Shown here piece by piece: positions 51,577-61,076 of a DNA stretch of 64,000 bases. The notes under the pieces were generated by a model that saw only the letters and a program-made list of their open reading frames with translations, was not told the origin of the DNA and made no database searches. Position 1 is the stretch's first letter, and every line of letters starts with the position of its first letter. Position numbers and translations under genes: made by a program. The stretch comes from Agelaius tricolor (Eukaryota; Chordata; Aves; Passeriformes; Icteridae): NCBI GenBank assembly GCA_023055355.1, contig JALJCS010000004.1:34342244-34406243 (forward strand), in the 5' to 3' direction.

Positions 51577-52617
51577 TTACACATTCTGTGATCTAGGATG
51601 GATTTTCTTCACTCGGGTATAGTGAATCCAGGGGTCCACACCAGCTACTTTGACTGCTGTAAAGGTGGTCAGTAGTACTTGATGGGGTCCACTCCACTTT
51701 TCTTTCAGCGGTTCTTCGTTCCAGTTCTTGATGTACACCTCGTCTCCTGGATGTATGTTATGAACTGGGTTCTTGAGAGTTATTAGTGGTCTATACCACA
51801 CGAGGATGCTCCGGAGCTGAGCTAAAGTTTTCCCAAGAGACAGAACATAATTATACACTTCCTGCTTTCCTGTGACGTGTACATTAGGGTTAGGCTCAGG
51901 AGGTTCATATGGTTTCCCATACAATATCTCATAAGGACTGACTGACATCCCACTCCTAGGCTTTATCCGAATCCTCAACAGTGCTATTGGCAAAGCCTGG
52001 GGCCACTGCAATTTGGCTTCTTGGCATATTTTACTGATTTGCCTTTTTAGTGTATGGTTCATCCTCTCTACCTGTCCACTTGACTGGGGTCTCCACGGTG
52101 TGTGGAGGTCCCAAATTATCCCCAGCAATCTACTTACCTCTCTTACTACTGTAGCTATGAAATGGGGCCCCCTATCTGATGATTCCCCTAGGGGTACCCC
52201 AAACCTGGGAATAATCTCCTGTAGTAACCACTTAACTGTTTCCTTTGCTTGGTTTGTGCGAGAGGGAAGGGCTTCTGGCCACCCAGAGATTGTGTCAACC
52301 CCCACCAACAGGTATTTGTATCCTCAAGTTCTTGGCAGTTCTACAAAATCTACCTGCCAATAATCTCCTGGCTCTATTCCTATCTGAATTCTTCCTAGCT
52401 GTGCTTGTCACCTAGCCACTGGGTTGTTTTTCAAGCAGATATCACATTTTGACAATACTGATTTTGCCATTGTTGACATCCGTACCAAAATTAAACTCTG
52501 CTTTAGCAATTTTACCAATGCCTCTGCTCCCCAGTGACATTCGTTATGTTTAATTTGTAGAACTTCTCTCATTATCAAGGGGGGTACCACTATCTGTCTT
52601 GTGCAGGCACGTACCAT
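51577..52617 (-). pseudogene. pol: ERV integrase, interrupted by two stops
   Basis: The N-terminal zinc domain (HHCC) is visible as IKHNECHWGAEAL followed by SKCDICLKN. An in-frame TGA at 52,408 and a second TGA at 52,324-52,326 flank the stretch that carries the first catalytic Asp (WQVDFVELP). The catalytic core then continues with SSDRGPHF (second Asp) and GQVERMN (Glu), separated by 35 residues, giving the classical D,D-35-E arrangement. The C-terminal part has DEVYIKNWNEEPL and KWSGPHQVLL, the SH3-like region of gammaretroviral integrases. It ends 30 bases before the env start, so pol and env do not overlap here. Confidence 0.94.
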
Positions 52618-53819
52618 CCCTCTGAATTCTTTTGTGCATTTAGCAAACGTGCCAGTCTCTCATCTTCTACTGAATATTTTGGTTCTGGAGGCAAATTGAA
52701 TTGGGATTCATTAAGCTTTAAGGGTATCAATGCCATTGTTGTTTGCACCCTTCGAGCAACCTGTCGGGCTGCCCAGTCTGCTTTTCTATTTCCCTCACAG
52801 ATTTTGGAGTTTCCTGATTGGTGTGCTTTACAGTGTATAATTGCCACTTGTTCAGGTTTTTGTACTGCTTTTATCAATTGCAGGACTGCATCCTGATGTT
52901 TAATGTGCGTACCTCGAGAAGATAGTAATCCTCTTTCTTTCCATAGTGCTCCGTGTACATGCACCACTCCAAAAGCATATTTTGAGTCAGTCCAGATATT
53001 TACCTTTTTCCCTTCACTTAATTCTAGTCCCCTGGTTAAAGCAACCAGTTCTGCCTTCTGGGCAGATGTATTTGGTGGTAATGCCTTTGCCTCCACTACT
53101 GTATTGGCTGTTACCGCATATCCAGCATATCTGGTTCCGTTTTCCACGAAGCTGCTCCCATCTGTAAACAGCTCCCATTCTGGCTGCTCTAGTGGGATGT
53201 CCTTCAGATCTTCTCTTGCTGAATAGGTGTACTCTATTAACTTTACAAAGTCATGCTCTAATGGGCCTTCTTCAGTTGTGGTACCTAGGAACAAAGCTGG
53301 ATTCAAAAGGTTAGTTGTTTTTAATGTGACAACATCCTGCTCAGTCAGGACTACCTGGAATTTCATCATCCTGCTTGGTGATAGCCAATGGCCCTCCTTC
53401 TGCTCTAAGACAGTGGTTACCAGGTGTGGTACATAGACATCTGTGTGCCTTCCCATAGTAAGCTTCCTGGCTTCTTGTATCAGCATCACAGTGGCTGCAA
53501 CTGCCCACAGACATGGAGGCCACCAGGCACTTATGTTGTCAGGTTGTTTGGAAAAGTAGCCCACTGGCCTTTTCCAGCTTCCCAGACGTTGGGTCAGGAC
53601 TCCTAGTGTTAGGCGCAGCCTTTCATGTACAAACAGCTGAAAATCTTTAGACAAATCAGGTAACCCTAATGCTGGAGCAGTTGTCAGTGCTTCCTTTAAT
53701 TTTAGGAAGGCTTCTTTCTGTGGCTTGCCCCAGGTGAATGGCTGCGTCTTCTGAGCTTCACACAGGGGCTTCACAATCAGTCCATAGTCCATGATCCACA
53801 GGCGACACCATCCTGCCAT
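52590..53819 (-). pseudogene. pol: ERV RT connection and RNase H
   Basis: An uninterrupted 409-codon segment. The first part is the RT connection domain (KPLCEAQ, FTWGKPQKEAF, GYFSKQPD). The RNase H domain follows with its acidic residues in order: the Asp of FTDGSSF, the Glu of QKAELVAL, the Asp of WTDSKYA and a final Asp in GNRKADWAA. The histidine-containing HCKAHQSG motif is present. RNase H removes the RNA strand during reverse transcription. The segment ends at a stop where the reading frame shifts into the integrase N-terminus, with about 28 bases of overlap between frames. Although long, it is cut off from the active RT by upstream breaks. Confidence 0.94.
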
Positions 53820-54178
53820 CCAGAGGAAGACTCACAGCTCATGTAAATTCTGGGGCTCTGGAATAGCACAAATAGCTTGGATATGGTTAGTACCTAGTTT
53901 TCGTTGCCCTTGTGAAATTTCACATCCCAGGTAGATCACAGTCTGTTGGGCAATTTGTGCCTTTCCTCTGGATACTTTTAACCTCCCAATCCCAGTGAAT
54001 TTCAAAGCTCAATGGTTACCTTTATACAAGTTGCCTTTTCTTCTGTAGCTATTAGTATATCATCAACATACTGCAACAGCAGGTATTGGTCTCTTGGTAC
54101 TTGCCCATTCTTGGTCCACATTTCCAGCTCCTTTGCCAGTTGGTTTCCAAATAGGGTCGGCGAGTTCTTATATCGTGT
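53820..54178 (-). pseudogene. pol: ERV reverse transcriptase palm and thumb, decayed
   Basis: This continues RT with YKNSPTLFGNQLA and the catalytic YVDD (54,059-54,070), the metal-binding core for polymerisation. Beyond ILIATEEKA the frame is lost: several stops and at least one frameshift occur before the sequence becomes readable again at the RT thumb/connection. A TGA near 53,831 lies in frame just before the next open segment. Confidence 0.9.
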
Positions 54179-55063
54179 CTAGGTGAGCTGGGTCTTTCTC
54201 CCATTCCCTGGGTTTTCCCACTCACAGGCAAACAGTTTCCTACTTTCTTTGTCAAGGGGTATGCAGAAAAAGGCATCTTTTAAATCAATTACAGTAAACC
54301 ACTTATATTTCTCTTTTACGGATGTTAGCAATGTGTAAGGATTTGCTACCACTGAATAAATGTCCTTTGTTATCTTATTTATTGCTCTCAAATCCTGCAC
54401 TAATCTATACTCACCATTTGGCTTCTTTACTGGAAATATTGGTGTATTAAATTCTGATTCACATTCTTCTAAAATTCGGTATTTCAAGAATTTCTCAATA
54501 ATCTTTACTCTTCCTTGCCATGCTTCTGGTTTTATGGGATACTGATTGACTTGTACGGCCCTCGCCCCTTCCTTTAATTCTACATGCACTGGTTGTGCCA
54601 ATTTAGATTTCCCTGGTATATCTGTCTCCCATACAGAGGGAATCACTGCATCTTCTACCTCCATAGGGATAGAGGGAACAGGTTTTTCTTTGATCATTAA
54701 TATCTGTCCCGTCTTTGATTCAGGTATTTTCATTATAAGCTCTCCATTTTCAAAGGTTATTACCGCATCAAGTTTCTCTAGCAAATCTCTCCCTAAAAGC
54801 AGAATTGGACACTCAGGTACGTATAGGAATTCGTGTGTTATAACTTTGTTCCCAAAACACAAATCTAGGGGTTGCAAGAATGGCTGTTTTTCCTCTTTCC
54901 CTGTAGCGCCGACTACTGTTGTTTTCTTGTTCCCAATTTGTCCTTGCAAATCATTCAATACCAAGTAAGTAGCTCCTGTATCTATTAGAAATTTGACCTC
55001 TTTATGTCCTAATTGTATATTTATAACAGGTTCCTTAACTTGTTCTACCAGTTCTATGTCTAG
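54179..55063 (-). pseudogene. pol: ERV protease and N-terminal reverse transcriptase
   Basis: This starts directly after the gag TGA, in the same frame, as expected for a Gag-Pol made by stop-codon readthrough. The aspartic protease active site LIDTGA lies at about 54,971-54,990 and the protease C-terminal LLGRDLL block is downstream. RT follows with LVQDLRAINK and then FTVIDLKDAFF, which carries the first catalytic aspartate. The frame stays open for about 295 codons, the best preserved part of pol. It ends at an in-frame TAG (54,179-54,181) just after the RT segment KTQLT. Immediately beyond the stop, the usual LPQG motif of RT is missing between Thr-Arg and the YKNSP segment, which suggests a 12-base in-frame deletion. 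That would disable the polymerase by itself. Confidence 0.93.
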
Positions 55064-56345
55064 TCAGCTGGTATACTCCCCCAAAACCATCCCCTTGGTA
55101 ACCTGCTGCAACTGATTGCCCTGGTGAAACTGGTTATTCAAGTCTGGACATTGTCTTTTCCTGCCGAACTTTGTATAGTTTAGACCAATTTATATTTTTG
55201 GGCACAGCATTCTGAAGTCCTATTTGGATCCACTCTTGCTATTTCTGTAGTCTCCCCATATCGCAAAATAAATTAGGGTCCCAATTTGGATCCTCAATTG
55301 GGAAATTCTCATCTAAATTCCCTGTTATGAGTCTGTTTCTGATGTCCTCTCTTACCCTTTCTTTGGCTGCCTTAAGCACCATCTCTTTCTCAGTAGAATC
55401 CATCAAAGTATCTAATATTACTTGTATGTCATCCCAGTCAGGATTTTGAGTTTTTATAACCATTTTTACTACTCATGCCATTTTATCAGGATTTTCTCTG
55501 TAAGTTCCGGCTGGTTGTTTCCAAATAACTAAATCTGCAGGAGAGAAAGGCACTTTTGCAAATACTGGCCCTTCCACTCCTACACCTTGTCGCAAGGGTG
55601 TAATTACAGTCCGTTTTTGTCTGCCTATGTCTTTTCTATCCATAACTGGGGCAAGGTTAGACTGACTCCTGGTTCTGTGGGCTACTGGGGTCGTTAATTC
55701 TCTCTCTCTCCTTTCTACCACAGTTAGGTTTTGCTCATCTTCCGAAGAAGAGGGATCAGTTGATGATGGGAGAGGAGGATACAGAGGGAGAGGTGTACTA
55801 GACGAGACAGGTTCAGGACTAGGTGGGGTGTTGAGCAGGGAGTGGGATAGGGACAGATGGAACAGGTGGGATAGGGTTAGGTTCTCTTGTTCAAATGGAG
55901 CTACCTGTAAATCAATATCTGTAATAATTTTCCCTACTTAGGCTTTCTTTCAACGCCAAGTGTTCTAAACAATGTTCCTCACAAACCCCATACTTATTGC
56001 TTGCAGATGTTTTAACCATCATTAATCCACATTCATCCTGCCATTCTGGCTTTCCTGTAAATAGAAAAAGAAATCAACATACAGAACCTCATCCCATTTT
56101 CCTTCTTGTTTACAAAACGACATTAACTACGAAATAGTGTTATATTGCAAAGTACCCTATTTTTGCCATTTTTCACCATTCTCCAAGTCATATTCTGACC
56201 ACCATGTATTACAATAATCAATCAACTTAGCTTTACGTAATTCTTCCCCAAAATTACCCCGTTTCCAATGTGCTAATAAGCACCCCAAAGGAGAACTTTG
56301 CGGGATAGAGGTGTTGCCGCCCAAAATCCCTTTAAGTTTCTCCAT
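55064..56345 (-). pseudogene. gag: ERV gag (matrix, p12-like, capsid, NC remnant), broken
   Basis: Gag builds the virion core. The matrix domain (56,157-56,345) is clear: SPLGCLLAHW, then LIDYCNTWWSEY and GEKW. Its expected initiator before the GGNTSIP residues reads TTG, with an ATG eight codons upstream, and it stops at a TAG at 56,157. After further stops comes a proline-rich, p12-like part with a YPPL motif (55,770-55,781), a possible ALIX-binding late domain. The capsid N-terminus follows (TPLRQGVGVEG, then VPFSPADLVIWKQ), and a TGA at 55,473 interrupts it in frame. Capsid continues (55,239-55,463) through FPIEDPNWDPN to a TAG. Right after a VRQEKT motif near 55,150 the text jumps to CPDLNNQ, the tail of a nucleocapsid zinc knuckle. 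The end of capsid and most of nucleocapsid are therefore deleted. The frame ends at a TGA (55,064-55,066) with pro continuing in frame beyond it. Confidence 0.92.
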
Positions 56346-56346
56346 T

Positions 56347-56628
56347 CCAAATATACCACAAATTGCTGAACCCGCAACGCTTTCCCGATTGTCTTACGGA
56401 ATGGCGCCTAGGCTTGTACCAGCAGGAGTTCCTTTAGCCCAACCAAGCGTAGCTTTCGCTGTGTCTTATTGGCAGGCACCCAAACCAAAGTAAAAAGCAC
56501 CTTACCTTTCTCCCGGGGATGTTGCGAGCGGCAGAAGCGGTTGCGGCCGATCGAGCTCCCCGAGAATTCCTTGGTGCCGGCTGGAGCGTGGTCGAGTTGC
56601 GAAACTCGCTTCAGCAGCACCCGCAGGG
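56347..56628 (-). other. ERV 5' leader between PBS and gag
   Basis: About 280 bp of untranslated leader, GC-richer than the rest of the provirus. Packaging signals and the splice donor for env are usually here, but I could not assign them. An 86-codon open frame crosses it from within the LTR and is taken as chance. Confidence 0.6.
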
Positions 56629-56646
56629 TCCCATCCAGGGTCGCCA
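56629..56646 (-). other. ERV primer binding site (PBS)
   Basis: Three bases inside the 5' LTR the minus strand reads TGGCGACCCTGGATGGGA. It starts with TGG, as required to pair with a tRNA CCA end. It looks most like a tRNA-Arg-type primer, but it does not match any tRNA I can recall exactly, so the primer identity is open. Confidence 0.75.
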
Positions 56647-56649
56647 AAA

Positions 56650-57056
56650 TGTTAGCGTTCAGAAACACATAATCACATAATTGATTATATGTGGTGCTTT
56701 TTTATTTAAGAGCTCTGGGAGTCGGGGTAGTTTCCACCCAAATCTGATTCCGACCATACATTTGAGGAGAACGTGTTTTATATTCTATCATTACATAACT
56801 TTCATGTTAATTATGAAACTTTTGTTCTATTGTATACACAGATTTCAGCTACACATAGCCCCCTTTAAATTTCCAACATAGTTTCTCACTATTCTTCTTA
56901 TGGTTATATAATAATTATATTTAATTACTAAACAATCACCACATCTAACAATTATATCTTTTATCATACTGCTTACTCAGGTGCAGTGATCTGAGAAAAC
57001 ACAAAGCCCAATATTTTCAAAGGTTATTTTTAACATTTTCCAGGGCTCCACTATCA
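56650..57056 (-). repeat. ERV 5' LTR (407 bp)
   Basis: TG...CA ends. The minus strand carries the TATA box ATATAAAA (56,776-56,783) and, about 70 bp downstream, the AATAAA signal (56,701-56,706), the expected U3-R spacing. It is the 5' LTR because the primer binding site and gag follow it on the minus strand. Confidence 0.96.
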
Positions 57057-57060
57057 ATGT
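57057..57060. repeat. ERV target-site duplication, right copy (ATGT)
   Basis: ATGT follows the CA end of the right LTR. The matching copies show that both proviral ends are original and unrearranged. Confidence 0.9.
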
Positions 57061-58570
57061 CACTAGAGACATGAGAGAAAGAAAATTTGCTTAAAATACT
57101 GAAACATAGCTTTTAATCTGCTAGCATTACCCAAAATGAATCTACTTCACACCAGCTTTGATGCCAGCTCTTGTTTATTTTAAATAACTTAATACTTCTA
57201 TAAATAAGTACCCTTTATTAAGGATTCTATTCTTTATGAGGTTATACTGAAGTAAATACTACCCTGGAAAAATAAACAGAAGGCTTTGCACATGAAGAGA
57301 TGAGGAGGAAGTTTGCAGGTATCCTGGTGAATTCAAGCATGGGTTGTTTTATTTTCTTAATTACTGAGAACACTTGCAAGATGATAGCATCTTCTGTTTG
57401 TGAATTAACATACTTCAGGTGCCCCATTTAACCTGGGATATAAAATAATTTGACAAGGTGGTAAAATTGGAAGTAGTTATGATCTATGAAATGCACATTT
57501 GAGTGTGACTTCCAGATCTGTTCTGAAGACTTTATTATCCTATATACGTATAGTTAATACCACTTTTTGGAGTATCCAGTGAGTCTTCTTGCAGCCTATA
57601 TTAAGCAAAGATCTGAGTCTTTGTGGGACTGAGTTTTCTGACTTGTCATAGATTTATATCTCTATGGGATCTCACTGATTTAGTTTGTTATGTCCAATCT
57701 TTATTTCAGATGTATCACAATCTATACAGAATGCTAAGTGTAGTGAAATCTGTGAATGTACCAGTGGAAAAGAATAAATATTAGAGCAAAAGGATGCTTT
57801 GATTTTTATTTTGTGTGTGCATCTTTGAGTGTTTTTACAAACCGCTTTTTTTTTAAGGTGTTTCCTGAAGGAGTATTTCTGTTTCTGGCAGAAACACTGG
57901 TTTCCTGGGATTTTTTTTTTTTAGTTGAAGGAATTGAATAGGAATATGGTGTTTGCTTTAGTGAAAGTCAGTGAACGTGTTGGCTGAATTGGTTGGTACA
58001 AAGAAGAGTGTATAGCTAGACTATCATCTCTGCTTTTGCTGCTTTATGCTACTCAGGTAGTCATTAATCCTTCCTCTTTCAGACTTTCCAGTTACTTACT
58101 TGTAGTAATCAGTCCAACATAATTGAAAGGGTGGGAAGCTATCATGCATGGGCTGTAAATTATTCCTCTTTGTACTTATCACCTTAAGGCACGGATTTCA
58201 ATTCATTGAGAAAGCAAAGCTGTTTTAAAAAACAGTGTTCAGATTAAGCATTTGGCTTGGAAACTTCAGCAAGATAGAGAGACATTTCTGATTTCTGCCC
58301 AGACAGAAATTTTGCTCTGTCTGTCTGCATGTTTTTGGATGACAGGGTTATCATAATTTTAGTGAGTATGAGCAGGTGAAATTCCTTGTTGATGTACCTG
58401 GTTTATCACAAACTGCAGAGTAAGTTCAGTTACTTTTGCAAATTTTAATTTTTTTGAGTCTGTTGTACTCATGGGGTAGGTGTACTACGGAAGGGTAAGG
58501 CATGGTTTTACCAGTGTTGGCTCTTAGACTCTTTGTTCATTTGGTATTGCTAAACTCCTGCTTTCTTCAA

Positions 58571-58686
58571 GATATATGTATACATACACACACACACACA
58601 CACACAGACACACATATATATACATACATATATATATGTATATATATATATATGTACACACACACACACACACACACACACATATG
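58571..58686. repeat. Compound (CA)n/(TA)n microsatellite
   Basis: Two CA blocks enclose a TATATACATA-rich core. It is self-complementary overall (CA on one side, TA and GT-like steps within) and produces false cysteine/valine and histidine/threonine frames. Confidence 0.95.
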
Positions 58687-59000
58687 CACGCTTTAGTAAT
58701 GGGGAATTTGACAACTGAAAACCCTTGCTGGACAAACAAAAAGAAACAAATATCAGTCTAAGAATGAGAGGAATTCAGAATTTAGGCTAAATGGGTTGCA
58801 TGGACACTGGAAAATTATCTAAAATCTAGGAATACACTGTACTCATTAGCACTCAGAAAAGTACCTGTTAGGATTTCATGGAGTTCTTGAAAGTATTTGT
58901 AGAAGGCTTCAGCAGATCCATGGATGTTTTGATGCATGTTCAGTAACAGCTAGTAGATACTTCTAGCTAGAAAGATAACTTCTACTGAGCACCTTGAAAA

Positions 59001-59030
59001 CTCTAATTAGAGAAAAAGCTCTAATTAGAG
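59001..59030. promoter_or_regulatory. Two copies of the palindrome CTCTAATTAGAG
   Basis: The same perfect 12-bp palindrome occurs at 59,001-59,012 and 59,019-59,030, 18 bp apart from start to start. The core TAATTA is the classic homeodomain recognition sequence. Function as a binding site is inference only. It could equally be an 18-bp tandem duplication without function. Confidence 0.45.
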
Positions 59031-59838
59031 AAACTGCCTTGGCATAAAAGATTCACCAGGATGACCTACTTAAAAGGATCATCTTGCACCTAAAGTCAGG
59101 CTACAGTTTGCAGTCATAAATATTACATCAGGACCTTTTTAAGACTGCATTTCTCTTCCAGTAAATGCTTCAGTTCCCATTAATAGTTGAGTAGTGCCAT
59201 CACATCTGATTTCTTTGAGAAACAGTCAAAGTATATGAAATTAATCCAGAGGAAGATACTAAAAGACTTTTTTTACTATAGGTGAATTTCTATTATTACA
59301 AAGCTAGGGAAATATCTTTTCTCTTCTAAAGTCATGTCAATGTGATTGTAGGCTTCATTTTCTTGTATCAGAAGTACATCACATCCTTAGTTTATTTAAT
59401 GCAGTCTGTAGTTTTTTCCTGTCCTTCAAAACACTATCAGCCCTAAAACTCATGTCTGGAGTATACTTCTGGAGACAGTTTATGCAATAGAATGAATAAA
59501 GGACAACTTCTTAAAGCTATTCCTTGGTCTTCTCCCATAAAGATCTGAGGGCAGTTCACACTGCTTTAGAAAGGGTAATAAGATTAGCTTCAGAAATTTC
59601 CATCTATTTTTACTCCTGCATCATATCTCACTGCCTCCTTAGTTGCATTACTGCAGTTTTTCTGAGGTAATGCTGGAAAATAGATCATTAAAATGATCAT
59701 GGTTAAAAAGAACCTTTTCCCCAAGCTGGAAGCAGGCCATGTTTTCTTAGAATCACTGCTAAAAACCTTGCTTGCTTTCTCCCAGGGGGGAGGCTTCTAC
59801 AATCTGTTGCAGTGTCCAGATTCACTTACGTGCCCATG

Positions 59839-59875
59839 CGCACACATGCACACACACACGCACACACACACACAC
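59839..59875. repeat. (CA)n microsatellite, interrupted
   Basis: CA units with TG and CG interruptions. Confidence 0.93.
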
Positions 59876-60995
59876 TTTGGACACGTGAGTAATGGTGCAA
59901 TTTTGTAATTGATTTTAGCTGTGCTAACTACAGACTGTTGCCAAAAAATGATTCTGCATTTCTTCCTTCTGTATGCTTGCATGCTGCTGTCATTTCTTTC
60001 TCCCGCGCCTAGTGATAGTGCAGATGTGTGTTGAGCAAATGTCTTGTAAATATGCCTGAAAACCGCACAGAGGAGAAGGGAATGGTTAGTCTTAAGTCTA
60101 ATAAGCAAACTGCTCTTGACTCATTGTGTCTGCAATTGGGGCTGCACAAGATTGAAAGACACAGCAGGGGAGCAGGGAGGAGAACTGGGGAAAATGTCTT
60201 GGTGCTTTCATGCAGCTTGGTTATTGGGAGCTCATGCTGGACTAACACTGGGAGATGCATTAGCTGATAATACACAGTTGCTCCACTCTGTCCCTACTGT
60301 GGGTATAGATAGCCAAGAAAGGAATGTGTCTGTCCATGACTTAGGTATTGGGAATCTCCAAAGTGTGAAAGTGCTGCCACTTCTGCCCACATAGCTCTCC
60401 ACACTGAATTTTTTAGGGTGGGATTTCATATTGCTAAGACTCGGTGTGAATGCCCTGTAAATGCACTGGCCAAATTCAGTCAGCTTTGAGACACTGGTAC
60501 AGATTGGAGGAATACTAACTTTCTACAGGATTTGTGTTAAATAGAAGGCTAGAGAGATATTTCATGGTAGCTCACTGAGAGAAAGGTTAGTGTTTGTAGC
60601 CCTTTCCTACAAAACAGGGAGTTCAAATGAGAAAGGATATTGCAGACAGAGTCAATCTGATGTATGATGCATGGAATTGCTTGGTTTCTTTCAGAATAAA
60701 ACCTGCTATCCAAGACTAGACAGTAAAAAATTGAATTCTGAAGATTCTCTGATAGTGATATTAAATTTATCTTTTGCATATTTTCCTTGTAACCTGTGGT
60801 ATTTGTATGTCTGAAGAAAATGCAGGCTTTTATATTCGAAGCCCTCTATTCTGACGTTCAGTGCTTAAATAAAGATTGGGATGACTCTGTATCAGTGTGA
60901 AGAGGCATCTAAAAATAGCAAAGTATAAACTTTTTTCTCTTGTATTTTACAGGTTGAATATTACAGCTTCACTTGTACCTGGGCTTTTTCCACTG

Positions 60996-61013
60996 ATGTC
61001 CAACACCCAGTAG
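60996..61013 (+). CDS. Short uORF in SV2C 5' UTR (5 codons)
   Basis: ATG TCC AAC ACC CAG TAG lies 81 bases upstream of the main start. Its context is weak (C at -3, T at +4), whereas the main start has A at -3 and G at +4. Most ribosomes would therefore be expected to scan past it. It might modestly damp SV2C translation, and conservation in other birds would show whether it matters. Confidence 0.4.
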   Translation: MSNTQ

Positions 61014-61076
61014 ACATTCCAAACAATATTTGGCAGGTGCTTTTGCAGCCTAACAGCAGTCCTTCTTTGACACAGG

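Larger units (their letters stand above)
49326..57056 (-). mobile_element. Full-length defective gammaretrovirus-like ERV
   Basis: A 7.7-kb provirus lying antisense to SV2C in intron 1. From its own 5' end (right) to 3' end (left) it has LTR, primer binding site, gag, pro, RT, RNase H, integrase, env, polypurine tract and LTR. The host target site ATGT is duplicated on both sides (49,322-49,325 and 57,057-57,060), and a 4-bp duplication is usual for gammaretroviral integration. Gag (SPLGCLLAHW in matrix, PLRQG before a PFSPADL block in capsid), the single gag-pro in-frame stop, YVDD in RT and the integrase layout all point to a gamma-like class I ERV. All coding regions contain stops, frameshifts or deletions, so the element is not competent. 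Its LTR promoter points away from SV2C sense transcription. Confidence 0.96.
27773..60952 (+). other. SV2C: Probable SV2C intron 1
   Basis: About 33.2 kb between the exon 1 donor (GTAAGT) and the exon 2 acceptor, a pyrimidine-rich tract ending TATTTTACAG at 60,952. A long first intron after a non-coding exon is in line with SV2 gene structure. The interval holds CR1 fragments, microsatellites, small palindromes and an antisense endogenous retrovirus. The parts not listed separately (28,000-32,560; 34,450-41,840; 42,480-45,280; 45,810-49,320; 57,060-58,570; 59,880-60,950) show no gene or recognised element by eye. Confidence 0.6.

Noticed and set aside
56408..56668. 86-codon minus frame in the ERV leader
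   Set aside because: It starts inside the LTR and covers the PBS and leader, with no match to Gag. The matrix domain is downstream in its own frame.
58571..58686. Possible CRISPR-like or structured array
   Set aside because: Only di- and tetranucleotide microsatellite repeats without spacers, in a vertebrate genome.
60009..60394. Overlapping frames on both strands just upstream of SV2C exon 2
   Set aside because: Short, mutually overlapping, without domains. Intron 1 sequence explains them.
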